This document shows positions 40,044 to 49,743 of a stretch of 64,000 nucleotides of DNA, piece by piece. The position numbers were made by a program, and so were the translations under genes. Origin of the DNA: Pelovirga terrestris. Its GTDB lineage: Bacteria > Desulfobacterota > Desulfuromonadia > Desulfuromonadales > Geopsychrobacteraceae. Position 1 is the first letter of the stretch, and each line of letters begins with the position of its first letter. The notes beneath the pieces are model-generated. The model had not been told where the DNA came from and ran no database searches. It saw only the letters and a list, made by a program, of their open reading frames with translations. Location of the stretch: assembly GCF_014773365.1 (NCBI RefSeq), contig NZ_JACWUN010000009.1, positions 62,001 through 126,000 of the forward strand, read 5' to 3'.

Positions 40044-40412
40044 TTAGTAGTTGATGAGCAAACTTCCCCATACCCCGACCGCCAGCAATAAACTAAGCAA
40101 AACAGCCGCCGAGCCAAGATCTTTGGCCCGCCCCGAGAGTTCATGAAGTTCCGGCCCGATCCGGTCAATCGCAGCTTCAATCGCGCTGTTGAGCAACTCC
40201 ACCACCAGCACCAGGATCAGCACGGCGATAAGCAGCAGACGCTCCATGACGGAAAAGTCGAGCCACAAGGCGATGGGAAGCAACAACAGGGTAAGGATCA
40301 GTTCCTGGCGAAAAGCGGCTTCCTGACACCAGGCCGACCGTAACCCTTTGATGGAATATCCTCCAGCCAGCAGCAACCGTCGCAGCCCTTTGTTTTTGTT
40401 CATCGTCACCAT
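40044..40412 (-). CDS. dgkA: Diacylglycerol kinase (prokaryotic DgkA)
   Basis: 122 residues with three membrane helices and the DgkA signature ELLNSAIEAAIDRIG followed by SGRAKDLGSAAV. It phosphorylates diacylglycerol (or undecaprenol) to the phosphatidic form at the inner membrane. It starts 12 bp after the glycosidase-like gene and lies 92 bp before the EAL gene. Its presence next to a PSD-like gene supports a lipid theme for this block. Confidence 0.93.
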   Translation of the reverse strand: MVTMNKNKGLRRLLLAGGYSIKGLRSAWCQEAAFRQELILTLLLLPIALWLDFSVMERLLLIAVLILVLVVELLNSAIEAAIDRIGPELHELSGRAKDLGSAAVLLSLLLAVGVWGSLLINY

Positions 40413-40424
40413 GGCCTCTATCCA

Positions 40425-42194
40425 TCAGCGGAAAAACAGATCCAGCCCACCGGCCTGACGCTCAGCCAATTCCGGAATGCGTTGATGCTGGAAGCGCCGC
40501 AACAAGGGGAAAACCAGTCCCGTCAGGCGGATCAACAGGGCACGATCAATGATCCGATAGTCAGATTCAGATCGCATCAGCAGGGCGAACAGAGCTCCAG
40601 CGGTGATCCAACGAATGCGGAAGGGGGAATAATCACTCTCAACAATAAACCCTTGCGGATGTTTATTCCGGTAACGCTCAATCCGGGCGCTGATCTTGAT
40701 AATCCGTTTTTTGCCGGCGTTGCCCAGATAGAAACGCCGCAGTGAATAGAGCAGGCGCAGGGAGTCCCCCCCCAAGGTCAGATCCGCTTGCTCGACAGAT
40801 AGCTGCTTGATCAGCAGGCGCAAGCGCCGGATCAGCTCCCGCTCTTCACGATCATCATTGCGAATCTCGGCAGGGGAATCGAGATAGGCGCGAAACATCA
40901 GCCGCAGCGGCTGGTTGACCAGGATGGTATCCCAGAAAATCCACAACAGCGGTGGCACCCGCAAACGGCGAAACCAGATCTGGCGGCGGGCAAAGGGGGC
41001 AAAGTACCAGAGCCGGTCGACCAAGCGATCGAAGATCTCAACGATCTCGATCATGATTTCCGCATCCTGCTCGCTGAACTGCTCCCGGCAAAATTGCCGC
41101 ATGATCGATGCCGCGGCCCTGTTGGTGGTGAAGAGTTCGATGGCAGCGATGGTATTGAGTTCATTCCAGGGGGAGGAGTTGTCAAGAAAGGTTAAACGAT
41201 CAAAATGGGACCAGCCACCGGTCTGACACCAGACCAGAATCCCCCGTAACGTTGGACAGGTGCTGAGTTGCTCCCGGTACTCCTCGTATTGGCGCCCGAC
41301 ATAGGCGGGGAAAACCCCGAACCCTTCGTATTCGCGCCGGGCCTGCAGTTCGATGATCTGGGCGTGCCTGGACTCCGTAATCCGTTCATTCAAGGGGAGA
41401 TAGCGAAAAAAATCGGCAGCGCCATATTTTCGCGACACGACAAAGGCGTCAGAACGGATGTCGGCAAAGGCTGCTTTTTCGGTGGTTTCGTTCCAGGAGA
41501 TATCCCCGATTGGAAAGGCCCCCAGACTCCAGGTGCGAAAAATCAACAAGGTGTTGTGGGCTTCACAGACGGGCAGGCTCTCTTGCAACCAGCGGTTACA
41601 TTGTCGTGCTGAGGTAATCCACAATCGACTTTTGAACGGCGAGTCCACATCATGACCATCGGCCTCGCCGATGCGGGTGACAATTCCGGACACTTCCGCA
41701 AAGGTGGTAAACAACTGCTCCAGACAGTGGACGAATATCTGCCGGACCCGACCATCGCGGCCCGACCGGCTACCTGCTGCTGCTTCAATATACTGATTCC
41801 AGAACATCAGGTCGGTATTGATAAAGATGCGCAGACCCGCAGCGGCAGCGATGGCAAAGGCACGTTGCATCAGGGAACGCCAGGAATGGACGGTTTCTTT
41901 CAGCAGGGCGGAATAGCTGTCGAGGATCACCAGGTGGGCCAGGTCGTCGAAGGTGATGGCAGTAAAACCCAGCGCGCGGGCCTTGTCACAATAGCTGACC
42001 AGGGCGGCACAAATCAGGTCACGGTGATGCTGACTGATCTTGCCCTGGTTAATCAGGGCATCCAGGGGCGCCTTCGACCAGTTTTTGCGCTGGCCGTCGA
42101 CAAAGGGGACAAAAAAAGGGGCACTGCCGTCGATCAACAGCAAGTCTCTTGATGCGGATGGATTATTCGATTTGGGAGTTTCGGCTGTGATCAT
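40425..42194 (-). CDS. Probable TIM-barrel, glycosidase-like protein
   Basis: 589 residues from ATG 42194. No signal peptide. The middle (about 80-330) alternates short strands and helices, with FINTDLMFWNQYIE, KYGAADFFRYLPLN and an ELQARREYEGFGVFPAYVGR segment. The last resembles the substrate region of alpha-glucuronidase-type glycoside hydrolases, though I cannot confirm the catalytic acids. The C-terminal third is helical. It heads a short run with dgkA and the EAL gene. Function is uncertain. Confidence 0.55.
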   Translation of the reverse strand: MITAETPKSNNPSASRDLLLIDGSAPFFVPFVDGQRKNWSKAPLDALINQGKISQHHRDLICAALVSYCDKARALGFTAITFDDLAHLVILDSYSALLKETVHSWRSLMQRAFAIAAAAGLRIFINTDLMFWNQYIEAAAGSRSGRDGRVRQIFVHCLEQLFTTFAEVSGIVTRIGEADGHDVDSPFKSRLWITSARQCNRWLQESLPVCEAHNTLLIFRTWSLGAFPIGDISWNETTEKAAFADIRSDAFVVSRKYGAADFFRYLPLNERITESRHAQIIELQARREYEGFGVFPAYVGRQYEEYREQLSTCPTLRGILVWCQTGGWSHFDRLTFLDNSSPWNELNTIAAIELFTTNRAAASIMRQFCREQFSEQDAEIMIEIVEIFDRLVDRLWYFAPFARRQIWFRRLRVPPLLWIFWDTILVNQPLRLMFRAYLDSPAEIRNDDREERELIRRLRLLIKQLSVEQADLTLGGDSLRLLYSLRRFYLGNAGKKRIIKISARIERYRNKHPQGFIVESDYSPFRIRWITAGALFALLMRSESDYRIIDRALLIRLTGLVFPLLRRFQHQRIPELAERQAGGLDLFFR

Positions 42195-42197
42195 CAA

Positions 42198-42371
42198 TCA
42201 CGTCGCTTTTGCGTCTGTTGACAGGGCACGGATCGCTTGCTCGTGAGTTGTGATGGTACCGGCAACAATCCCCCGGTTAGCGGCACGCTCAACGCCACCA
42301 GCAAAATCAAGAGGTTGACCATCAAAATCCGTGACGCGACCGCCAGCCTCCTCGACGATCAAAACGCCGGC
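42198..42371 (-). pseudogene. Inositol-monophosphatase family gene, 3' fragment
   Basis: The minus-strand frame reads AGVLIVEEAGGRVTDFDGQP, then LDFAGGVERAANRGIVAGT and a helix to TGA at 42198. This is the C-terminal end of IMPase/CysQ-like phosphatases. The preceding WD-x-AA segment and the rest of the protein are missing; upstream sequence up to the HAD gene does not match. It is a 5'-truncated remnant, not long enough to function. Confidence 0.7.
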
Positions 42372-42411
42372 ATTCTTTGGTGTATATGAGATTCCTGTTT
42401 TTTCGAGTTGT

Positions 42412-43131
42412 TCAGCAATTGATCATTGTCGAAGATCGAAGGCGCAGACTGATAATCGGCCAGCCGTGTTGTGTTGCAATGCTCCTTAACCTCACGTCAG
42501 GGTCCACTGCAACCGGATGTGCAACCCGCTTCAGCAGGGGGAGATCATTACTGGAATCACTATAAAATGACGCCCTGTTGAGAAGTGCAGCCGATAATCC
42601 TGACTGCTTCAGCCATTGTTCGACTGCCGTAATTTTGCCTGCGCCAAAGCAGAGGGTCTTTCCCGGATATCCGCTAAAGGAGCCGTCTGTTTGCTGTGCT
42701 TCGGTAGCAATCAAATGCTTGATATTGACTAGCTTTGCCGCCGGTTCAGCCAAAAAATGGTGGGTCGCCGTCACGATGGCACAGATATGTCCCTGATGAT
42801 GATGCGCCCTGACCAGATCAGTGGCACCGGAAGCAATATGCGGCGCCAGTTTGTTTTCACTGAACAGCTCCCGCAACGTCAACAGTGTCCTTTGCGGAAT
42901 CCCACATAATGGCTGCAGCTGAAACCTCATGTAGGCTGAAAAATCAAGGCAACCATTGACATAATCTTGATACCAGCGTTGCTGCTCACGATTGATCCGC
43001 TCTTTATCAAGATATCCCTGCTCAGCGAGAAAACCAAGCCACAGGCTGTTGGTATCAGCCGCCAGCAGGGTGTGGTCAAGATCAAAAAGAACCAGTCGCG
43101 GTTCTCCATTTACCACGCTAGATAATGGCAT
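42412..43131 (-). CDS. HAD-IB family phosphatase (SerB-like)
   Basis: 239 residues with HAD motif I LVLFDLDHTLL, motif II IVTATHHF, a lysine in GAGKITAV and motif IV SDSSNDLPLL. The helical cap is of the IB type, as in phosphoserine phosphatase relatives. It overlaps the phosphonate permease gene by 14 nt, so it belongs to the phnD-C-E-E transcript and may dephosphorylate an imported or released phospho compound. The last residues (after WPIISLR) look like read-through into the junction with the IMPase remnant. Confidence 0.8.
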   Translation of the reverse strand: MPLSSVVNGEPRLVLFDLDHTLLAADTNSLWLGFLAEQGYLDKERINREQQRWYQDYVNGCLDFSAYMRFQLQPLCGIPQRTLLTLRELFSENKLAPHIASGATDLVRAHHHQGHICAIVTATHHFLAEPAAKLVNIKHLIATEAQQTDGSFSGYPGKTLCFGAGKITAVEQWLKQSGLSAALLNRASFYSDSSNDLPLLKRVAHPVAVDPDVRLRSIATQHGWPIISLRLRSSTMINC

Positions 43132-43936
43132 GCCGTACCCGTGCCGATATCCACTCGCTGACCACCACCGTGCCCAGGATAACGATAAAAATCAAGCTGA
43201 CCTGCGGCCAGGCCAGGGTATTGAGGGAATGGGACAGTTCCAGGCCGATGCCACCGGCACCGACCAGGCCGAGAACCGTGGATTCACGGATATTGATGTC
43301 CCAGCGGAAGACTGATATCCCGGCGAAAGCCGGCATAATCTGCGGGACGATGGCATAGTCGAGCACCTGTGACCCGGAGGCACCGGTGGCCAGGACCGCT
43401 TCAACCTGGGAGTGATCGATCTCCTCGATAGCCTCATACAAAAGTTTACCGATAAAACCGATAGAGCGCAGAGCAATGGCAATGATTCCAGCCAGCAGTC
43501 CGGGGCCAAGAATAGACACCAGCAGCAGCGCCCAGATCAGTGAATTGATGGAGCGTGACGAGACGATAACCAATATCGCCACAGGTCGTACATAGCGATC
43601 GCTCGGAGTGGTGTTGCGGGCCGCCAGAAAGGCAACCGGAACGGCCATGGTAATGCCCAGCAGGGTTCCCAGGGTGGCGATATTGAGGGTATCCCACAAG
43701 GGTTTCCACAGCCGTTCCATATACGACCAGCGTGGCGGGGTCATCCGATCGGTAATATCAATCACCTGGCGCGGGGCATCCTGGACAAACATCCACAGGG
43801 TGTTTTCATTCATCAAACGCCAGCAGAATATGAACAGGGACACCAGCAGCAGCCAGCCGAACCATGACAGCCATTGTTGGCGACTGGTGCGACGCTGCCA
43901 GATGTTGCTTCCATCCCTGTCACGTATCGGCATCAC
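43118..43936 (-). CDS. phnE: Phosphonate ABC transporter permease, second PhnE
   Basis: 272 residues with about six membrane helices and the PhnE loop: IEEIDHSQVEAVLATGASGS then PQIMPAFAGISVFRWDINIR and TVLGLVGAGGIGLEL. It overlaps the first PhnE gene by 4 nt and the HAD gene by 14 nt. Together with PhnC and PhnD it imports phosphonates, phosphite or organophosphates. Confidence 0.92.
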   Translation of the reverse strand: MMPIRDRDGSNIWQRRTSRQQWLSWFGWLLLVSLFIFCWRLMNENTLWMFVQDAPRQVIDITDRMTPPRWSYMERLWKPLWDTLNIATLGTLLGITMAVPVAFLAARNTTPSDRYVRPVAILVIVSSRSINSLIWALLLVSILGPGLLAGIIAIALRSIGFIGKLLYEAIEEIDHSQVEAVLATGASGSQVLDYAIVPQIMPAFAGISVFRWDINIRESTVLGLVGAGGIGLELSHSLNTLAWPQVSLIFIVILGTVVVSEWISARVRHAII

Positions 43937-44757
43937 TGCACCTTTTTGCGGATAAATCCGGAAAGATATTCCGCCAGCAGAACAAAGCCGATGATAATAA
44001 TCAGTATCGCTGCCGCGGATGAATATTCGTAACGATCAATGGCCGTATTCAGGGTTGCGCCAATGCCGCCGGCGCCGACAATGCCGATCACCGCTGATTC
44101 ACGAAAGTTGATGTCGAGCCGGTAGAGGGACAGTCCGATCAAGCGCGGCATCACCTGGGGCTGAATGCCGTAATTGATCAGTTGCAGCCAACCGGCACCG
44201 GTTGCCCGAATCGCTTCGGCCTGTGATTCGTCGATATCTTCTATATCCTCGGCCAGCAGTTTTGCTAAAAAGCCGATGGTGGCAAAGGCCAGGGTCAGAA
44301 ATCCGGCCAACGGACCAAAGCCAACCATCGCGACAAACAGGATGGCGATAATCACCTCCTGAAAACTGCGGGACAGAGCGATGACAGAACGACACACCAG
44401 ATAAACCGGTGTCGGGGCAAGATTGCGGGCGGCACCGACTCCGATAGGTACTGAAATCAGCACACCGATGACGGTCGACGTCAGGGTCATGGTCAGGCTT
44501 TCGACGATACCCTCCCAAATATCGCCCCCACGGGACAGAAAATCGGGCGTTAAAAACCCGGAAACAAAAGCCCAGCCGCGCGGCAGACCGTCCCAAAGCC
44601 GGATCCAGTTGACTTCGATGGAATTCAAGCCAAGAACAAGATAACCTACAACGCCCACCAGCAATCCGTAACGTAACCACTGATTGGCGATAAAGGGCGG
44701 CTTCTTCCATTGCATTGGGTACCTAATGGCAACGGCCGCTGAAGATGAAATATTCAT
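43933..44757 (-). CDS. phnE: Phosphonate ABC transporter permease, first PhnE
   Basis: 274 residues, polytopic, with the PhnE loop [20 protein letters not shown] and the block [20 protein letters not shown]. It is paralogous to the next permease; separate PhnE1 and PhnE2 subunits are common in this transporter type. It overlaps phnC by 4 nt. Confidence 0.92.
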   Translation of the reverse strand: MNISSSAAVAIRYPMQWKKPPFIANQWLRYGLLVGVVGYLVLGLNSIEVNWIRLWDGLPRGWAFVSGFLTPDFLSRGGDIWEGIVESLTMTLTSTVIGVLISVPIGVGAARNLAPTPVYLVCRSVIALSRSFQEVIIAILFVAMVGFGPLAGFLTLAFATIGFLAKLLAEDIEDIDESQAEAIRATGAGWLQLINYGIQPQVMPRLIGLSLYRLDINFRESAVIGIVGAGGIGATLNTAIDRYEYSSAAAILIIIIGFVLLAEYLSGFIRKKVQ

Positions 44758-45587
44758 CGGGCAACCGCCAGTTTTTTCTCGGGCAGGGGTTCTTCTTCCT
44801 CAGCTACGGGTGGTTCTTCGACCGGTTCTTTACGGATGGTGGCACTCCAGTCTTCGGCACCGTAAATATCCGTCAGCACCTCGGCAGTCAGACCGTCCGG
44901 TGCCCCGTCGTAAACCACCTGGCCCTGTCGTAACCCGATGATGCGCTGAACAAACAATTGCGCCAGGGCAACATCGTGGATGTTGATAATCGCCGCTAAT
45001 TGACGTTCCGCGCAGATCTCGGTGATCAGGCGCATAATCTGGCGCGAGGTTTTTGGATCGAGGCTCGCGGTCGGTTCATCAACCAATAATAAGTCCGGAT
45101 TCTGCAACAAGGCGCGGGCGATACCGACGCGCTGACGTTGACCACCGGACAGAGCATCGGCGCGCTTATCAACATGATCCAACAAGCCAACCCGGTCCAG
45201 CACGGCAAAGGCCTGTTGCACCGCCGGAGTCGGAAAACGCCGCAACAGGCTGCGCCAGAAGCTCACGTAGCCTAATTGCCCGGAGAGCACATTCTCCATC
45301 ACCGTCAGGCGCTCGACCAAGGCATATTCCTGAAAAATCATTCCCATGTGCCGTCGCGCTCGCCGTAACGCCGTCTGGCTCAGCGAGGTCAGGTTGAGCT
45401 CTTTGAGTTGCACGGTTCCTGCCGTTGGTTCAACCAGACGGTTGATGCAGCGGATCAGGGTCGACTTGCCCGCCCCCGAAGGACCAATCAGGCCAACAAC
45501 CTGACCCTGAGGGATGTCAAGAGTGACTTCCTGCAGAGCCAGATCTCCGGTTTTATAGCGTTTTGTCAGGCGCTTAAGGGTCAGCAT
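44754..45587 (-). CDS. phnC: Phosphonate ABC transporter ATP-binding protein
   Basis: 277 residues with Walker [10 protein letters not shown], signature [15 protein letters not shown] and Walker [13 protein letters not shown], giving a good PhnC match ([20 protein letters not shown]). The last 35 residues form a Pro/Glu-rich tail ([20 protein letters not shown]) that is not part of the ABC fold. It starts 3 bp after phnD ends and overlaps phnE by 4 nt. Confidence 0.93.
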   Translation of the reverse strand: MLTLKRLTKRYKTGDLALQEVTLDIPQGQVVGLIGPSGAGKSTLIRCINRLVEPTAGTVQLKELNLTSLSQTALRRARRHMGMIFQEYALVERLTVMENVLSGQLGYVSFWRSLLRRFPTPAVQQAFAVLDRVGLLDHVDKRADALSGGQRQRVGIARALLQNPDLLLVDEPTASLDPKTSRQIMRLITEICAERQLAAIINIHDVALAQLFVQRIIGLRQGQVVYDGAPDGLTAEVLTDIYGAEDWSATIRKEPVEEPPVAEEEEPLPEKKLAVAR

Positions 45588-45590
45588 CGA

Positions 45591-46565
45591 TTAACGGCAA
45601 TCATAGGTAACGCCCATGGCCTTATCGATGGTACGTACCACGGCCCAGTGCTCTTTGTAGCTGATAGGAATAAATTTGGCTTCACCTGAATTCTTGAATT
45701 CTTCTTTTAAGACGGATCCCTCCCAGGGGAAGCTGAAGAAGGCTTCCTGAATCTTTTTTTGCAGCTCCGGATGGAGATTGTACACCACCCCGTAGCCGGT
45801 AGTCGGGAAGGTCTGCGACTTGTAGATGGTCACGATCTGCTCAGGATTTACCACGTCCCGCGAAAACATACGATTCAGCACCGAGTTGGCAATGGCTGCC
45901 GCTGGATAGTCCTTATTGGCAACCCCGAGAATCGAATTGTCATGCTTGCCGGAAAACACCGGCTCATAATCCTGTTCAGCGATCAGACCATATTCCGCTG
46001 CGAGTAATGCCGAAGGGGCCTTGAACCCGGAATTGGAGGTCTGGGAAGTAAAGGCCATTTTGCCGCCCCTGATATCCTCGATTTTACTGATGCCGGAACC
46101 GGGATAAGTAATGATCTCCATCTCATAACCGAAACTATTGTCAGCCCGCGCCATCATAGTAAAGGGGCGAAAGCCGGCACAGTTGACCGCCAGGGGATTG
46201 GAGCCGGTGTTGAAGCCCGCGACATGAAGTCGGCCGGCACGCATAGCCTCAAGTTGGGCAGCGTTGGATTGAACCGGAAAGAATTGCACTTTTTTGCCGG
46301 TAACCTTTTCCATATGTTTGATGAAGCCATCCCATACTTTGGCATAAACAGCCGGATCTTCAACCGGCGTGTAAGCGAATACCAGCGTTGCCGGATCGAC
46401 CCACTGCTTTGGATCCGTGGGAATATCTGCTACCAGGTCGCCATCTCTATCGCTAAAGCGTGGATCCATTGCTGAAGCAGCACCGGCATTGAGGACTAAT
46501 AACAGGAATAGGGCAAAGAGCAGCAGGGTTAAGTTTGTAGCGTGTTTTCGCAGGTGTCTGGTCAT
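45591..46565 (-). CDS. phnD: Phosphonate ABC transporter periplasmic binding protein
   Basis: 324 residues with a signal peptide (about 1-32, ending ASA). The PhnD fold is shown by FAYTPVEDPAVYAKVWDGFI, AFTSQTSNSGFKAPSALLAA and YKSQTFPTTGYGVVYNL. It is first in the minus-strand phnD-C-E-E-HAD run and lies 266 bp from the divergent PHP-glycosyltransferase gene. A Pho box was not recognised in that gap. Confidence 0.9.
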   Translation of the reverse strand: MTRHLRKHATNLTLLLFALFLLLVLNAGAASAMDPRFSDRDGDLVADIPTDPKQWVDPATLVFAYTPVEDPAVYAKVWDGFIKHMEKVTGKKVQFFPVQSNAAQLEAMRAGRLHVAGFNTGSNPLAVNCAGFRPFTMMARADNSFGYEMEIITYPGSGISKIEDIRGGKMAFTSQTSNSGFKAPSALLAAEYGLIAEQDYEPVFSGKHDNSILGVANKDYPAAAIANSVLNRMFSRDVVNPEQIVTIYKSQTFPTTGYGVVYNLHPELQKKIQEAFFSFPWEGSVLKEEFKNSGEAKFIPISYKEHWAVVRTIDKAMGVTYDCR

Positions 46566-46831
46566 GGGGTGGTTGTCTCCTTTAAGAAGTCAGATTGGCT
46601 GTGAATGACTACGGCCCTTACGCATTCACCAAACGTGAAAGGCTTTGATCATGGATTTGTAGAGGTGGCGGATTAAGACAAAGCAAGATCCCGGTTAGAA
46701 ATTGATGAGTGATGCACTTTGCCGCGCTTTGGTTTGGTCTGCCTTAAATTGAATACAATTCTTATGGTTTTCTTATCTAAAGCTAACGCTAAGGCAGATA
46801 ATCGGGGAAAACCAAAAGGAGAGTAATCAGT

Positions 46832-49261
46832 ATGGCACTAGCCGATTTACACGTTCATTCGAAATATTCCAATCACCCGTCCGAGTGGTTTCTGCAGCGC
46901 CTTGGCGCTTCTGAATCCTATACCGAACCGGAAACAATCTACGCCCTTGCCCGCCAGCGCGGCATGGACTTTGTCACCATCACCGATCACAATCGGATCA
47001 AGGGCTCTCTTGAGCTGGTGGAGAAATATCCGGATCGCTGCTTTACCGGGGTGGAATCAACCGCCTACTTTCCCGAAGACGGCTGCAAGGTTCATATCCT
47101 GATCTATGGTCTTGATCGCGAACAATTTGCCCGCATCCAGAATCTGCGAAAAAATCTCTATGAATTGCGTGATTATCTCAAAGCAGAAGATCTGGCCTGT
47201 GTCGTCGCTCACGCCACCTACGCGGTCAATGATCGCTTGAGCCTGGAACATCTGGAAAAACTGTTGCTGTTGTTCAATCATTTTGAGGGACGTAATGGCA
47301 GTCGCAGTCCATTGCACAATGATTCGTTATCCATGGTTCTGTCGCAACTGACCGCTGATGATATCGAGCGTCTGGAACAAAAACACGGCATCGCTCCCTG
47401 GGGAGAAATGCCGTGGAAAAAGGGTCTGACCGGCGGTTCCGACGATCACGCCGGTTTTTTTATCGGCAAAACCAGCACCAGGGTGGTAGCGAAAACTCCG
47501 GCAGAATTTATTGACCAGATCAAGCAGGGTCGCTTGCTGCCGCAAGGACGGCAAAACAACTTTCAGGGACTGACCTTCGCTATATACAAGATCGCTTTCG
47601 ATTTTTCTCAGCACAAAAGTACCGCCTTTGCCCACTCGACCTTGAGCGATCTGACCCGCTACCTGTTCTCTGAGGAAAAGCTCAGCTTCAAGGATCGTCT
47701 GCGCTTAAACCGTATGCGGTCACAGAAGAATAATCATATCTACCAAAGCATTGTCCGGTTGATTGAAACCAGCCGTAACCTCGATCAGGACGACATCGAT
47801 ACCCGCCTGGAGCTGCTCTACGACTGCCTCAGCGATATTTCTGATCAGTATTTCCGCTCCCTGCTGGAATCCCTCACCACCAACCTGGAAGAGATGGATC
47901 TGATCCGCATCATCGCTGGTCTCTCCTCCAGTATTCCGGGGATTTTTCTCTCCGTCCCCTTTTTCTCGGCTTTCAAGCATATGTTCGGTGACCGCCGGCT
48001 GATCAACAGCCTGGTCACCAGCCTTGGCCATGTCAGCGAACCCAAGGCTAAAAAGATTCTGTGGATGACCGACACCTATACCGACCTCAACGGGGTCTCC
48101 ATGACCCTGCAGACCATCGGCCGCCTGGCGGATGAAACCGGGTACGGCATTCGAATCCTCTCGAGCCTGACCGCAGCGCAGCAGGAACAGAACCTGCCTG
48201 CAGCGAGCCTCGTGATTCCGCCGCTGCATTCTTTCAAGCTGCCTCATTACGAGGAGTTGACCATTAGTGTTCCGTCGGTGTTGCGTATGCTCAAGGCGAT
48301 CTACGAGGAAGACCCTGACGAAATCTATGTTTCGACACCGGGGCCGGTCGGTCTGCTTGGGGTGCTCATCGGTCGCATGCTGGGAACCCCGGTGAAAGGG
48401 ATCTACCATACCGACTTCACCATGGAGGCCGAGGCGATCATCGACCAGCCGGAGGTTGCGGCCCTGATTGAGAAGTACAGCCAGTGGTTCTTCAATCAGT
48501 TCGACACCCTGCTGGTACCGACGACGGAGTATATGGAGCTGCTGAAAAAGCGCGGCTATCGTCATCGCCACATGGAACTGTTCCGGCGTGGGTTGCGGAC
48601 TGAGCATTTCAAGCCCCAGCCGGTCACGATCGGCAAATCCTGTAACCATTCCCGGTTGCTCTATGTCGGGCGTATTTCCAAAGACAAAAATCTTGATTTT
48701 TTGATCGATGTCTATCGCCGTATTCGCCAACAGCATGCCGGCATTTCCCTGACCATTGTCGGTATTGGCCCTTACCTGGAAACCCTGCGGACTCATTGTT
48801 CCGATCTGCCCGACGTTACCTTTACCGGCAAGGTTCCTTACCCTGACCTGCCGGAGCTCTACAATCGTCACGATCTGTTCCTGTTCCCCAGCACCACCGA
48901 CACCTTCGGCATGGTGGTCCTCGAAGCCCAGGCCTGCGGTCTGCCGGCACTGGTCTCCAACATCGGCGGACCACGCGAGATCGTCCGCGACGGACAAACC
49001 GGTTATGTTCTCGATGTGTCATCAACCCAGGGCTGGGTAACGCGCCTGGAGGAGCTGCTGGCTGATCTGGCACATGGCGGTAACCTGTGTCGATTGTTGG
49101 GAAGAAACGCGCGGGAACGGGTCGAGTCGACCTATAGCTGGAATACCATCCTGGAGGATATGGTGCGCCCGGAGATTGAGTCTGTTCGCCCGTTGCGCCA
49201 CCGCCAGCCCTCACCGATTAAGAGGATGCTGAAGTTCGCGTCGAATATGATGGTGCACTGA
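46832..49261 (+). CDS. PHP-domain / glycosyltransferase family 4 fusion
   Basis: 809 residues. Residues about 1-260 are a PHP phosphoesterase domain with metal ligands in DLHVHS, TDHN and a late GGSDDHAGFF; residues about 405-800 are a GT-B glycosyltransferase with GRISKDKNLDFLIDVYRRI and the donor-binding EX7E-type block STTDTFGMVVLEAQACGLPA. No signal peptide or membrane helices. The fusion suggests that a phosphorylated lipid or sugar is processed and glycosylated by one chain. SD AAGGAGAG precedes ATG 46832. It is divergent from phnD, so shared regulation is possible. Confidence 0.85.
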   Translation: MALADLHVHSKYSNHPSEWFLQRLGASESYTEPETIYALARQRGMDFVTITDHNRIKGSLELVEKYPDRCFTGVESTAYFPEDGCKVHILIYGLDREQFARIQNLRKNLYELRDYLKAEDLACVVAHATYAVNDRLSLEHLEKLLLLFNHFEGRNGSRSPLHNDSLSMVLSQLTADDIERLEQKHGIAPWGEMPWKKGLTGGSDDHAGFFIGKTSTRVVAKTPAEFIDQIKQGRLLPQGRQNNFQGLTFAIYKIAFDFSQHKSTAFAHSTLSDLTRYLFSEEKLSFKDRLRLNRMRSQKNNHIYQSIVRLIETSRNLDQDDIDTRLELLYDCLSDISDQYFRSLLESLTTNLEEMDLIRIIAGLSSSIPGIFLSVPFFSAFKHMFGDRRLINSLVTSLGHVSEPKAKKILWMTDTYTDLNGVSMTLQTIGRLADETGYGIRILSSLTAAQQEQNLPAASLVIPPLHSFKLPHYEELTISVPSVLRMLKAIYEEDPDEIYVSTPGPVGLLGVLIGRMLGTPVKGIYHTDFTMEAEAIIDQPEVAALIEKYSQWFFNQFDTLLVPTTEYMELLKKRGYRHRHMELFRRGLRTEHFKPQPVTIGKSCNHSRLLYVGRISKDKNLDFLIDVYRRIRQQHAGISLTIVGIGPYLETLRTHCSDLPDVTFTGKVPYPDLPELYNRHDLFLFPSTTDTFGMVVLEAQACGLPALVSNIGGPREIVRDGQTGYVLDVSSTQGWVTRLEELLADLAHGGNLCRLLGRNARERVESTYSWNTILEDMVRPEIESVRPLRHRQPSPIKRMLKFASNMMVH

Positions 49262-49743
49262 CTTTGTTGAACTACATGCTTGCCAGTAGGTTGTAAACCC
49301 TTGCGCTCTCTTATCTTCTTGTCGCTGTTCTTCGACCTTTCAGGTTTGTATTCGCCCTTGCTCCTTGTGCGGTAGGAGCATATTTCTCTGCGAGGTGCCA
49401 TTTTATTCTGCCACATCGTCACTTTTTGTCACTGCTCGCAGGAGGATCTTAACTCCGCGGCGGGTAGAAACAAGATAGCCAACCAACTAGATAAAACCCG
49501 ATTATAAACTAAAATAAGTGATCTAATTCAGTTAGTTGGAGGTATTGTTAGGTTGATTGAAAACCATAAATAGTAAAAAATAAACTATCGATTTGGTCAG
49601 CAGAATAAAAAGATGCGTAACATGCTGTTTTAAAAGGTGAAAATGAAAATTTCTGCTTGACAGGTGGCGGGTGAAGGTCCACAATTTAACCATAAAACCT
49701 TTTATGGTAAAAAATCATCTATATAACGAAAGAGAGGCTGACA
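49262..49743. other. 482-bp non-coding stretch
   Basis: AT-rich compared with its neighbours. I see a weak GCTCCT/AGGAGC hairpin (49361-49380), separated CCAACTA and TTAGTTGG arms around 49485-49540, and a clear inverted repeat at 49689-49708. No ORF with a ribosome site was found. Confidence 0.6.
49689..49708. promoter_or_regulatory. Inverted repeat, possible operator
   Basis: ACCATAAAA-CC-TTTTATGGT, a perfect 9-bp inverted repeat, lies 35 bp before the zinc-ribbon miniprotein start. The spacing suits an operator near its promoter. The binding factor is unknown. Confidence 0.4.

Noticed and set aside
46566-46831. Possible Pho box between phnD and the PHP-glycosyltransferase gene
   Set aside because: No CTGTCAT-type tandem repeat could be found by eye on either strand.
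47720-48997. 425-codon antisense frame opposite the PHP-glycosyltransferase gene
   Set aside because: Fully inside a gene with strong domain evidence; composition is that of a shadow frame.
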